From Falsiroseomonas algicola (GTDB lineage: Bacteria; Pseudomonadota; Alphaproteobacteria; Acetobacterales; Acetobacteraceae): DNA of 64,000 bases. Made by a program: the position numbers and the translations under genes. Where the stretch lies: NCBI RefSeq assembly GCF_011040385.1, contig NZ_JAAIKB010000003.1:248001-312000 (forward strand), in the 5' to 3' direction. Shown here piece after piece: positions 16,503 through 24,605 of the stretch (position 1 is the first letter of the stretch; each line of letters begins with the position of its first letter). The notes below the pieces were generated by a model, which worked only from the letters and a program-made list of their open reading frames with translations, ran no database searches and had not been told where the DNA came from.

Positions 16503-18749
16503 TCAGGCCCTCAAGGCCGCCAGCACCCGTTCCGGCGTGAACGGGATCTCCGGGACGCGCCGCCCCGTCGCATCCAGGATGGCGTTGGCGATCGCCGCAC
16601 CCGTCGGGCCCTGGCTGCCCTCGCCGACCCCGAGCGAGGGCAGGTCCGGCCGGTCGATCAGCACGCTCTCGATCGGCGGAATGCGGTCGAAATCGATGAT
16701 GGGATAGGCGTGGTAGTCCTCGCTCACCATGCGGTTGCGATCCCAGCGCCCTTCCTCCAGCAGCGTCCAGGACGCGGCCTGCACCATGCCGCCCTCGATC
16801 TGGTTGGCGATGCCGTCGGGGTTGATGGCGCGCCCCGCCTCCGTCGCCGCCCACATCTTCTCGAGTTTCACGACACCCGTGGCGGGATCGACGGAGACGC
16901 GGGCGACCACGGCGACATGGCTGTCGCTGTTCTTGTACTTCGTCATGCCGACGCCCGTGCCGACCAGGCGCGCGCCCTGCGCGTTGCCCCGCCCCATCAC
17001 CACGGGCCGCGGCTGCCAGAAGCTGATCTCGACGGCCTTGCGCAGCACGGCGACGAGGCGCTGGTCCGCCAGGTGGCGGATGCGATACGCCACGGGATCG
17101 ACGCCCGCGATCGCCGCGCATTCATCGATGAACATCTCCGCCGCGACCGCATTGAAGTAGCCGCCCAGCGTCCGCAGCGCGGAGGTCCGCACCGGCATCG
17201 CCGTGTGGAAATGCGTCGTCACGCGCTGGCCGGGGAAGTCGTAGATCGGCACCGCGTTGCGGGCCGAGGCCCCGTTCGGCAGCGCGCCATCCACGATGGG
17301 CGATGGCGGGACCGGATTCTCCAGATACCAGGCCGAACGAAGGTTGCAGCCGACGCGGTCGCCCGGCCGGGTCGAATGCGGGAAGGACCAGACATCATGG
17401 CCCCAGCTGGCAATGGAGCCATCCGCGCGCATCGCCGCTTCCAGCTTCACCACCATGGCGGAGCCCCAGGGCTCCCACACCATCTCCTCCTCATGCGTCC
17501 AGTGCACGCGGATCGGGCGGCCGGGCATGGCGCGGGCGAGCAGCGCGGCATCCAGCGCCACGTCATCCGCGCCATTGTGGCCGTAGCAGCCGCTGCCCTG
17601 CGCATGGATGACGCGGATCGCGGCCGGGTCCATCCGCAGCCCACGTGCCAGATCGCCCCGCAGAGGGAACGGGCCCTGCGCATGCGACCAGACCGTCAGC
17701 CTGCCATCCTCGAAGGTCGCGAGCGCGCAGGAGGCGCCGATCGAGGCATGGGCCTGGAAGCCGCGTCGGTATTCCGCGACATGGGTGCGGGCGGCCGCGG
17801 CGGCGGGTGCGTCCTTGCTGTGGATAGTGCGCGTCAGCGCGGGCTGTGTCTTTAGGTGTTCGAAGACGCCCTTGCCGCCGAAGATCGCCTCGCCGTCCCG
17901 CCACTGCGCCGCCGCGGTGATCCTGTGCGCGGCGTCATTCGCCTGTTCCTCCCGCCGCGCGATCACGCCGATGAAGCTGCCGTCGCGCACCACCTTCACG
18001 ACACCCGGCAGCGATTCCGCCCAGCCCATGTCGAGCGAGACGAGCCGCGCCGCATAGGCAGGCGGACGCGCGACGGCGCCGAACAGCATCCCTTCCGGCC
18101 GCAGATCATGGATGAAGACCTGCTGCCCGAAGACCTTGGCGGGGATGTCGGTGCGGGGCAGGGAGGTGCCGATGATCGTGCCCGCATGCGGCGGCTTGCG
18201 CTGCGCCGCCAGGTTCACGGGCCGCACCAGCGACACCAGCGAAGCGGCCTCCGCATAGGTCATGCGGCGCCCGCCGATGCCCTCGATGACGCCATCCGTC
18301 ACGCTGAGCGCGGCGCGCTCCACGCCCCAGGTCTCGGCCGCGGCAGTCACCAGCGTCGCGCGCGCATCGGCGCAGGCCACGGCCAGCGCCTCGCCGCCGA
18401 ACTTGATGGACTGGCTGCCGGCGGTGACGCCTTCATTCGCCGTCTCCGCCGTATCGCCGGAAATCAGCTCCAGCCGCGCGGGCGCGACATCCAGCTCCTC
18501 CGCCGCGATCTGGCGCATGGCGGTCAGCACGCCCTGGCCGAGTTCGACACGCCCGGTCAGCACCACGATGCGACCATCCGGCGTGATGCGCACCCAGCTG
18601 TCGAGCTTCGGGTTCGCGCGCAGCATCGGCGGGCCGACCGGTGCGGCCTGTTGCGCGCGGGCATCCAGCCGGAAGCCGATGGCGAGGCCGGCGGCGCCGG
18701 CGGCGAGGCCCGCGACGAAGCCGCGGCGGGTCGGGGTCTGCACACCCAT
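16503..18749 (-). CDS. xanthine dehydrogenase-family molybdopterin-binding subunit (IorB-like)
   Basis: 748 residues. The N-terminus carries a twin-arginine type leader (TRRGFVAGLAAGAAGLAIG), so the folded cofactor enzyme is probably exported to the periplasm. Molybdopterin-contact motifs include ELGQG near residue 70 and a C-terminal VGEGSQGP near 707-714, whose glutamate is the usual base of this family. Length and order match the large subunit of isoquinoline 1-oxidoreductase or aldehyde-dehydrogenase type enzymes. It would hydroxylate an N-heterocycle or aldehyde using water. The gene follows its small subunit by three bases. No cytochrome c gene or XdhC-type chaperone is adjacent. Confidence 0.92.
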   Translation of the reverse strand: MGVQTPTRRGFVAGLAAGAAGLAIGFRLDARAQQAAPVGPPMLRANPKLDSWVRITPDGRIVVLTGRVELGQGVLTAMRQIAAEELDVAPARLELISGDTAETANEGVTAGSQSIKFGGEALAVACADARATLVTAAAETWGVERAALSVTDGVIEGIGGRRMTYAEAASLVSLVRPVNLAAQRKPPHAGTIIGTSLPRTDIPAKVFGQQVFIHDLRPEGMLFGAVARPPAYAARLVSLDMGWAESLPGVVKVVRDGSFIGVIARREEQANDAAHRITAAAQWRDGEAIFGGKGVFEHLKTQPALTRTIHSKDAPAAAAARTHVAEYRRGFQAHASIGASCALATFEDGRLTVWSHAQGPFPLRGDLARGLRMDPAAIRVIHAQGSGCYGHNGADDVALDAALLARAMPGRPIRVHWTHEEEMVWEPWGSAMVVKLEAAMRADGSIASWGHDVWSFPHSTRPGDRVGCNLRSAWYLENPVPPSPIVDGALPNGASARNAVPIYDFPGQRVTTHFHTAMPVRTSALRTLGGYFNAVAAEMFIDECAAIAGVDPVAYRIRHLADQRLVAVLRKAVEISFWQPRPVVMGRGNAQGARLVGTGVGMTKYKNSDSHVAVVARVSVDPATGVVKLEKMWAATEAGRAINPDGIANQIEGGMVQAASWTLLEEGRWDRNRMVSEDYHAYPIIDFDRIPPIESVLIDRPDLPSLGVGEGSQGPTGAAIANAILDATGRRVPEIPFTPERVLAALRA

Positions 18750-18752
18750 GGC

Positions 18753-19226
18753 TCAGGCCCCTTGCTGGCGAGAGGCGCGCATCACGGCGCGCACGATGCG
18801 CGGCTGCGTGCCGCAGCGGCAGAGGTTGTGGTCCAGCGCCTCCGCCACCTGCGCCTCCGTCAGCGCCGCGCGCTTCTCCGCCAGCAGCGCCGCCGCCTGC
18901 ATGATCATGCCGCTGGTGCAGTAGCCGCATTGCGCGGCCTGTTCGGCGATGAAGGCGGCCTGCAGCGCATGCGGCGCCTCCGGCGTGCCGAGGCCTTCCA
19001 GCGTCGTGACCTGCTGCGCGCCGGCGACATCGCCGAGCTTCACCTGGCAGGACCGCGCGGCATGGCCATCGACCAGCACGGTGCAGGCGCCGCATTGCGC
19101 CCGCCCGCAGCCGAGCTTCGGACCATTGAGCGCGAGATCGTTGCGCAGGACGTAGATCAGGGGCGTGGCGGGGTCGGCATCGACCTCCGTCGCACGGCCA
19201 TTCACCGTGATCCGCAGCATGGCCAT
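18753..19226 (-). CDS. (2Fe-2S)-binding subunit (IorA-like)
   Basis: 157 residues, the standard length for the small subunit of xanthine-dehydrogenase family enzymes. Two [2Fe-2S] clusters are predicted: a plant ferredoxin type with Cys40, 45, 48 and 60 (CGRAQCGAC) and a C-terminal one with Cys100, 103, 136 and 138 (CGYC and CRC). It passes electrons from the molybdenum site of the large subunit encoded directly after it. It lacks its own leader and probably rides out with the Tat-tagged large subunit. Confidence 0.95.
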   Translation of the reverse strand: MAMLRITVNGRATEVDADPATPLIYVLRNDLALNGPKLGCGRAQCGACTVLVDGHAARSCQVKLGDVAGAQQVTTLEGLGTPEAPHALQAAFIAEQAAQCGYCTSGMIMQAAALLAEKRAALTEAQVAEALDHNLCRCGTQPRIVRAVMRASRQQGA

Positions 19227-19306
19227 TTCCTCCGTAGCGCCGTGCTTCGAGGCCGGCGCCGTTGCGCCGTCACGCTACCGTGCGCCAAAGGGGCTCACAA
19301 GCCGGA

Positions 19307-20281
19307 CTAGTTGGCGGCGATTCCGAATTCCCGCGTCAGCGCCGTCCAGCGCGCCACGTCGCGCGCGACGTAGTCGGCGAAGGCGGCGGGCGTCTCGCTC
19401 GGCGTGATGCGCACGCCCTGGCGCAGCAGGCCGGAGGAGACGTCGGGATCGCGCAGGATGCGCGTGACATGGCCGTGCAGCGCGGTGACGATCGCCTCCG
19501 GCGTCCCCGCCGGCGCGAAGAGGCCGTTCCACAAGGTGGTGACGAGGTCCGGGAACCCGGCCTCCACCGTCGTCGGCACTTCCGGCAGCTGCGGCAGGCG
19601 TTCATGCGACACGACGGCCAGCGCCCGCAGACGCCCGGACTGGATGTGGGGCAGGGCGGAGACCAGGTTGAATTCCGTGATCTGCGCATCGCCGCGCAGG
19701 ATGACGGGCACCATCTCACCGGCGCCGCGCAGCGGCAGGTGCACCAGCGTGATGCCCGCGCGCTTCGCGAAAGCCTCGAGGTCGATGTGCTGGTAGGAAC
19801 CGACACCCGCCGAGGCGAAGACCAGCGGGTTCGGCGACGCCTTCGCGCGTGCCACGAACTCCGCCAGCGTGGTGGCCGGAAACTCCGCCGGCGCCAGCAT
19901 CACCTGCGGCGCCTCGATCAGGTTGGTGATGCCGGCCAGGCCGCGGGAGGGCACGAGTGGCCGGTCCGCCGGCGCCATGGCGGAGTTGATGCCATGCGTC
20001 GAGACGTTGTTGACGATGAGCGTGTGGCCATCGGGCCTTTCGCGCATCACCTGGTCATTCGCGATCCAGCCATTCGCGCCGGCTCGGTTCTCCACCACCA
20101 CCGGCTGGCCGATGGCGCGGGACAGCGGCTCCGCGATCACGCGCGCGATGAGATCCGTGGTGCCGCCGGGCACCAGCGGCACGACCATGCGCACCGGGCG
20201 CGATGGCCAGGCGGGCTGCGCGGTGGCGGGCAGGGCGGCCAGCGCGGCGGCCGCGCCCAGCAGATGCCTTCGGGTCAGCAT
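19307..20281 (-). CDS. Bug-type substrate-binding protein
   Basis: 324 residues with a leader (MLTRRHLLGAAAALAALPATAQ) and the family landmarks VVPLVPGGTTDLIAR and VENRAGANGWIA, then RPDGHT. It would bind a carboxylated solute in the periplasm. It lies 13 bases after a second Bug gene and 80 bases upstream of the IorA-like gene, so the three-part order Bug-Bug-IorAB suggests that the solutes and the molybdenum hydroxylase belong to one pathway. No TctAB permease is encoded nearby. Confidence 0.93.
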   Translation of the reverse strand: MLTRRHLLGAAAALAALPATAQPAWPSRPVRMVVPLVPGGTTDLIARVIAEPLSRAIGQPVVVENRAGANGWIANDQVMRERPDGHTLIVNNVSTHGINSAMAPADRPLVPSRGLAGITNLIEAPQVMLAPAEFPATTLAEFVARAKASPNPLVFASAGVGSYQHIDLEAFAKRAGITLVHLPLRGAGEMVPVILRGDAQITEFNLVSALPHIQSGRLRALAVVSHERLPQLPEVPTTVEAGFPDLVTTLWNGLFAPAGTPEAIVTALHGHVTRILRDPDVSSGLLRQGVRITPSETPAAFADYVARDVARWTALTREFGIAAN

Positions 20282-20294
20282 GCGTCCGTCCCCC

Positions 20295-21260
20295 TCATTC
20301 CATGGTGATGTTGGCGCTGCGGATCAGCGTGCCCATGGTCGCGTGGTCGCTGGCCAGCGCGGCCGCGAAGGCCTCCGGCGTATTGCCCACGACCTCGTAG
20401 CCCAGCTGTTCCAGGCGGGAGCGCACGGGCGCATGGTTCACCGCCTCCCGCAGCGCGCCGTTGATGCGCGCCACCACCGGCGCGGGCGTGCCGGCCGGCG
20501 CCAGGAAGGCGCCCCAGGTGTGGAAGGTGAAGCCGGGCACGCTCTCGGCAATCGTCGGCGCGTCGGGGAAGGTGTCGATCCGCGCCGGCCCCGCGGTGCC
20601 GAGCAGCCGCAGCTGCCCGTCACGCACGAAGGCATTGGGCGTCGGCAGGCCGAAGAAGCCGACCGGCACCTGGCCGGCCGTCACCGCCGTCAGCGCCGGC
20701 GTCGCGCCGCGGTAGCTGATGTGGTTCATGCGCAGCCCCGTGGCCTGCAGGAACATCTCCATCGCCACATGCTGCGGGCTGCCCGCGCCGCCCGACGCAT
20801 AGTCGATCTGCCCTGGCCTGGCGCGCGCGGCCTCGATCAGCGCGGGCACCGTGGTGGCGGCGAAGGAGGGATGCGCCACCAGCGCCCAGCGGATGCGCAC
20901 GATCTGCCCGATCGGCGCGAAATCCTTCAGCGGGTCGTAGCCCGCCTGGGAATTCATGTTGGGCAGCATGGTCAGCACGGCGTCGTTCACGGCCAGCAGG
21001 GTCAGCCCGTCCGGCGCCGCCCGCGCGCCGGTGCGCATGCCGATCATGCCCGACGCGCCCGTCATGTTCTCGATCGCCAGTCGCTGGCCCAGCGTCTCCC
21101 CCATCCGCTCCGCCACGATGCGGACCACGACATCGACGGCACTGCCGGCGGCGAGCGGCATGATGACGCGGATCGGGCGATCCGTTTGACCAGCGGCGGT
21201 TTGGGCGGAAGCCGGCACGGCGAAAAGGGCAAGCAGGGCGGCCAGCAGCCAGCGGCGCAT
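20295..21260 (-). CDS. Bug-type substrate-binding protein
   Basis: 321 residues from ATG 21260, chosen because GGAGGA sits at the correct distance and a clear leader (MRRWLLAALLALFAVPASAQ) follows; the open frame upstream of it is not leader-like. IRVIMPLAAGSAVD and the AAPDGLTLL segment fit the Bug family, though the glycine-rich second loop (NMTGASGMIG) is a variant. It is the first gene of the run towards the IorAB-like enzyme and is divergent from an ACMSD-like amidohydrolase across a shared promoter region. Confidence 0.92.
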   Translation of the reverse strand: MRRWLLAALLALFAVPASAQTAAGQTDRPIRVIMPLAAGSAVDVVVRIVAERMGETLGQRLAIENMTGASGMIGMRTGARAAPDGLTLLAVNDAVLTMLPNMNSQAGYDPLKDFAPIGQIVRIRWALVAHPSFAATTVPALIEAARARPGQIDYASGGAGSPQHVAMEMFLQATGLRMNHISYRGATPALTAVTAGQVPVGFFGLPTPNAFVRDGQLRLLGTAGPARIDTFPDAPTIAESVPGFTFHTWGAFLAPAGTPAPVVARINGALREAVNHAPVRSRLEQLGYEVVGNTPEAFAAALASDHATMGTLIRSANITME

Positions 21261-21312
21261 CGACGAATCCTCCCGAGGGGCCGCGGATCGATGCCGCTGG
21301 CCGTTCCGCCCA

Positions 21313-21382
21313 AGACAATGCGGCGCGCCGCCTCTGTCAAGCAATCCCGCATCTTGACCATTCCCCCAGCCGCCCTTCACTA
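21313..21382. promoter_or_regulatory. divergent promoter region with inverted repeat GTCAAG-N11-CTTGAC
   Basis: Two -35-like hexamers face away from each other: TTGACA on the minus strand (21335-21340), followed after 16 bases by TTGTCT (21313-21318), and TTGACC on the plus strand (21354-21359), followed after 17 bases by a weak TCACTA (21377-21382). Together they form the inverted repeat GTCAAG (21336-21341) and CTTGAC (21353-21358). It lies between the Bug gene and the amidohydrolase gene. The repeat may be a regulator site or simply the result of back-to-back -35 boxes. Confidence 0.45.
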
Positions 21383-21424
21383 GGCGGGAAGGCCGCCCGC
21401 GCGGGACGAGCCGGGGGGACCGCC

Positions 21425-22420
21425 ATGACCGTGATCGACAGCCACACCCACATCCTGACGGAGGCGATGATCGCCGCCATCGCGAAGGAGGTCCCCTCCC
21501 TTGCGCCCAGGCTGACGCGGGTGGATGACGACAGCGCGGTGCTGGAAATCCTCGACGTGAAGCAGAACCCCTTCCCGCGCTCCGCCTGGGATTTGGAACG
21601 GCGCTTCGCGGAGATGGCGGCGCAGCGGGTCGACATGCATGTGGTCTGCAACATCCCGCACACCTTCCTCTATGAGGCCGATGGCGCGCTGGCCGATACC
21701 GTCAGCGAAATCCAGAACGAGGCCATCGGCGCGCTGGTCCGCGCCCATCCCACGCGCTTCATCGGCATGGCGACGGTCGCGATGCAGTCGCCGACGCGCG
21801 CCGCTGCCACGCTCGATCGCGCCGTCACCGCGCATGGGCTGCGCGGGCTGCATGTGGGCTCCAACGTCGCGGGCCGGAACCTGGATGACCCCGCGCTGGA
21901 TCCGGTGTGGGAGGTGGCGGACCGCCACGGCCTCTTCGTGCTGGTCCACCCGCACAAGGTCGTCGCCGCGCAGCGCATGGGCAGCTACTACCTGACGAAC
22001 CTGGTGGGCAACCCGCTGGAGACGACGATCGCCGCGGCCTCGCTGGTCTTCGGCGGCGTGATCGAGCGCCATCCGGATATCCGCTTCTGCCTCTCCCACG
22101 CCGGCGGCTTCACGCCGTTCCAGGCTGGGCGCTTCCGGCATGGCTGGAAGGTGCGGAAGGAGCCGCATGTGCGGCTGAAGGGCGACCCGGCGGAGAGCCT
22201 GGCGCGCTTCGTCTATGACAGCATCACCCACGCCCCGGGCCCGCTGCGCTTCCTGCTGGAGGAAGTGGGCGCGGATCGCATCGTCTTCGGCACCGACTAC
22301 CCCTTCGACATGGGCACGACGCGCGGCGTGGAGGAGATCGAGGAAGCGATCCCCGACGCGGCCGTGCGCGCGAAGCTGCTGGAAGGCAATGCCCGCCGCT
22401 TCTTCGGGCTGGAGGGCTGA
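21425..22420 (+). CDS. amidohydrolase, ACMSD-like metal-dependent hydrolase or decarboxylase
   Basis: 331 residues of the amidohydrolase-2 family. Metal and catalytic residues can be placed: DSHTH (Asp5, His7, His9), His175/His177 in LVHPHK, His225 in LSHAGG and Asp291 in GTDYPF. This set is typical of 2-amino-3-carboxymuconate-semialdehyde decarboxylase and related gamma-resorcylate or 4-oxalomesaconate enzymes. It acts on aromatic ring-cleavage products or similar carboxylates in the cytoplasm. It is four bases upstream of the Ldh2-family gene and divergent from a Bug gene, consistent with a small catabolic unit. Confidence 0.9.
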   Translation: MTVIDSHTHILTEAMIAAIAKEVPSLAPRLTRVDDDSAVLEILDVKQNPFPRSAWDLERRFAEMAAQRVDMHVVCNIPHTFLYEADGALADTVSEIQNEAIGALVRAHPTRFIGMATVAMQSPTRAAATLDRAVTAHGLRGLHVGSNVAGRNLDDPALDPVWEVADRHGLFVLVHPHKVVAAQRMGSYYLTNLVGNPLETTIAAASLVFGGVIERHPDIRFCLSHAGGFTPFQAGRFRHGWKVRKEPHVRLKGDPAESLARFVYDSITHAPGPLRFLLEEVGADRIVFGTDYPFDMGTTRGVEEIEEAIPDAAVRAKLLEGNARRFFGLEG

Positions 22421-22424
22421 GACG

Positions 22425-23510
22425 ATGGCGATCGAGGACACCCTGGCCGCGACGCTGCCGCGCCATCGCGCGGAGGCGATGATCGGCTTCGTCGCCGATG
22501 TCTTCCGGCATGAAGGCTTCTCCGACGCCCATGCGCGCCGCGCCGGCGAGCTGATGGTGGAGGCTGACCTGACCGGCGCCGACAGCCACGGCATCTTCCG
22601 CTTGCCGCAATATGTCCGCCGCCTGCGGGCCGGTGGCTCCAACCCGCGCCCCGCCATCACCGTGAAGCGCCTGGCGCCGGCGGTGGCGATGGTGGAGGGC
22701 GACAACGGCCTCGGCCATCTGGTGATGTCGCAGGCGGGCGAGACGGCGGTGGAGATCGCGAAGGAGGCCGGCGTCGCCTGGGTCGGCGCGCGTCGGTCCA
22801 ACCATGCGGGCAGCGGCGCGGTGCATGCCTGCCTGCCGCTGCCGGCCGGCATGATCGGCATCTACACCGTCGTGGCCAGCGCCAACCACATGGCGCCCTG
22901 GGGCGGCACTGACAGCCTGCTCGGCACCAACCCGCTCGCCATCGCCATCCCGATGGGGGATGCCGATCCGGTGGTGCTGGACATGGCGACCACCGTCGTC
23001 TCCTACGGCACGGTGAAGGGCCATGCGTTGCTGGGCACGCCGATGCCGGAAGGCTGGATGGTGGATGCGAAGACCGGCGAGCCGCTGACCGATCCGAAGC
23101 GCAGCAAGGACGGCATCCTGCTGCCCATCGGCGGCTACAAGGGCAGCGGGCTCGCGCTGATGCTCGGCCTGCTCGCCGGCCCGCTGAACCGCGCGGCCTT
23201 CGGGCGGGACGTGGTGGATTTCAACGCGGATGACCGTACGGTGACGGAGACGGGGCACGTCCTCATCGCCCTCGATGTCGCGCGGTTCCTGGACCCCAAG
23301 GCCTTCCAGGCGGAGGTGACGCGCCACCTCGAGGATCTCCGCAACTCCGCCCGCCTGCCCGGCGTGGAACGCATCCGCCTGCCCGGCGAGATGCGCGCCA
23401 CCCGACGTCGCGAACGCGCCGCGCAGGGCGTGCCGCTGCCCGCGCCGCTGATGGCGCAGCTGGACCGGCTGGCCGAGGAATGCGGCGTGACGAAGCTCGG
23501 CGAGCGTTGA
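22425..23510 (+). CDS. Ldh2-family malate/L-lactate-type dehydrogenase
   Basis: 361 residues from ATG 22425. The Ldh2 family signature is visible: ADSHGIFRLPQY near 57-68, then VARRSNHAG-type text (VGARRSNHAGSGAVH), GTNPLAIAIP and GGYKGSGLALM. These enzymes reduce 2-keto acids to 2-hydroxy acids with NAD(P)H but do not share the Rossmann fold of normal lactate dehydrogenases. Typical substrates include malate, sulfolactate and ureidoglycolate. Pairing with the ACMSD-like hydrolase suggests that it handles the keto-acid product. The upstream frame overlapping the amidohydrolase is not used. Confidence 0.92.
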   Translation: MAIEDTLAATLPRHRAEAMIGFVADVFRHEGFSDAHARRAGELMVEADLTGADSHGIFRLPQYVRRLRAGGSNPRPAITVKRLAPAVAMVEGDNGLGHLVMSQAGETAVEIAKEAGVAWVGARRSNHAGSGAVHACLPLPAGMIGIYTVVASANHMAPWGGTDSLLGTNPLAIAIPMGDADPVVLDMATTVVSYGTVKGHALLGTPMPEGWMVDAKTGEPLTDPKRSKDGILLPIGGYKGSGLALMLGLLAGPLNRAAFGRDVVDFNADDRTVTETGHVLIALDVARFLDPKAFQAEVTRHLEDLRNSARLPGVERIRLPGEMRATRRRERAAQGVPLPAPLMAQLDRLAEECGVTKLGER

Positions 23511-23518
23511 CGACGACT

Positions 23519-23544
23519 CCCTCCCCCGCGCTTGCGGGGGAGGG
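23519..23544. terminator. 11-bp hairpin between convergent genes
   Basis: CCCTCCCCCGC (23519-23529) and GCGGGGGAGGG (23534-23544) are perfect complements with a four-base loop GCTT. The hairpin sits nine bases after the Ldh2 stop and 27 bases before the end of the convergent acyl-CoA dehydrogenase gene, where it could serve both. A G-rich tail (TTGGGGTGGGGGT) follows instead of a T-run. Hairpins with this sequence and tail are often dispersed repeats in GC-rich proteobacteria, so it may be a repeat copy acting as a terminator. Confidence 0.6.
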
Positions 23545-23570
23545 TTGGGGTGGGGGTCGGCGCAACCGAC

Positions 23571-24605
23571 CTAATCCTCCTCCGCCATCTCCGCCACGAA
23601 GCGCCGGCGGTGCAGCTGCGCGGAGCCGAAGGCATTGGCCAGCACCATCGCCTTCCGCACGAAGAGGCCGACATCGTATTCGTCGGTATAGCCGATGGCG
23701 CCATGCAGCTGCACGGCGCTGCGCGTCACCAGCATCGAGGCCTCCGCCGCGCGCGCCTTGGCGCGGCTGACCACGGCGCGGCGTTGCGGCACGGTGGCGC
23801 CGGCATCCAGCACCGCCGCCGCATCCTCCACGCTCGCCCGCGTCAGCGTGATCTGGAGTTGCAGATCGACCGCGCGGTGCTGCAGGGCCTGGAAGCTGCC
23901 GATGGCCTTGCCGAACTGGCGGCGCGTGCGGAGGTAGTCGAGCGTCATGGCGAAGCTCTGCTCCATCACGCCGAGCAGATAGCCCGCCGTCGCCAGCGCG
24001 GCCTCATCCAGCGCCTGGTCCATCGCCGCCGCGACGTCATCGGCGATCCGCCGCGCGCCCGTCAGCGCCGGACGCAGCGTCGCGACATGGCCGCCATCCT
24101 GCATCATCTGCACGTCGAGCGGCAGCGCCGAGGCTTCATACAGCGCAAGCCCCGATGCCTCCCGCACTGGCAGCAGCACCCGCGCTGCGCCGCGCGCCAT
24201 CGGCACGAAGACGCGCGCCGCAGCCGGCGTGCCCGGCGCCACCAGCCGGTCCGCCGCTTCCTGCCAGGCGGTGACGACATACTCCTCCGGCGGCGTTTCG
24301 CCGGCCGCCGCCAGCAGCGTGGCGGAGAGCGCGCCGGGGATCAGCGGTTCCGGCACCAGCCCGCGGCCCAGCGCCTCTGTCAGCGCCACATATTCCGCCA
24401 TGCCGAGACCCGCGCCGCCGGCATCCTCGGGCACGCGCAGCGCCAGCCAGCCCATCGCGGCCATCTCCGCGAAGGTCGCGGCATCGAAGCCCGCTTCCGT
24501 GAAGCGCAAATCGCGGATGCGGCGGAAATCGCCGGGCACCACGGCGGCCGCGCTGTCGCGCACCAGGCGGATGCTTTCCTGCCGCTCGGCGTAGCTGTCG
24601 CTCAT
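23571..24605 (-). CDS. acyl-CoA dehydrogenase family protein (shorter, second of a pair)
   Basis: 344 residues, shorter than the usual 380. The N-terminal helical part (residues 1-100, with MGWLALRVPEDAGGAGLGMAE) and the C-terminal helical bundle (TLDYLRTRRQFGKAIGSFQALQH, near 215-240) are clear. The middle beta domain is weakly conserved and lacks the usual FAD-loop wording seen in the partner gene at 25774. This fits the known pairing of two unequal ACAD subunits into one heteromeric enzyme. Its ATG overlaps the CoA-transferase stop by four bases. It would oxidise an acyl-CoA to its enoyl-CoA. Confidence 0.9.
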   Translation of the reverse strand: MSDSYAERQESIRLVRDSAAAVVPGDFRRIRDLRFTEAGFDAATFAEMAAMGWLALRVPEDAGGAGLGMAEYVALTEALGRGLVPEPLIPGALSATLLAAAGETPPEEYVVTAWQEAADRLVAPGTPAAARVFVPMARGAARVLLPVREASGLALYEASALPLDVQMMQDGGHVATLRPALTGARRIADDVAAAMDQALDEAALATAGYLLGVMEQSFAMTLDYLRTRRQFGKAIGSFQALQHRAVDLQLQITLTRASVEDAAAVLDAGATVPQRRAVVSRAKARAAEASMLVTRSAVQLHGAIGYTDEYDVGLFVRKAMVLANAFGSAQLHRRRFVAEMAEED

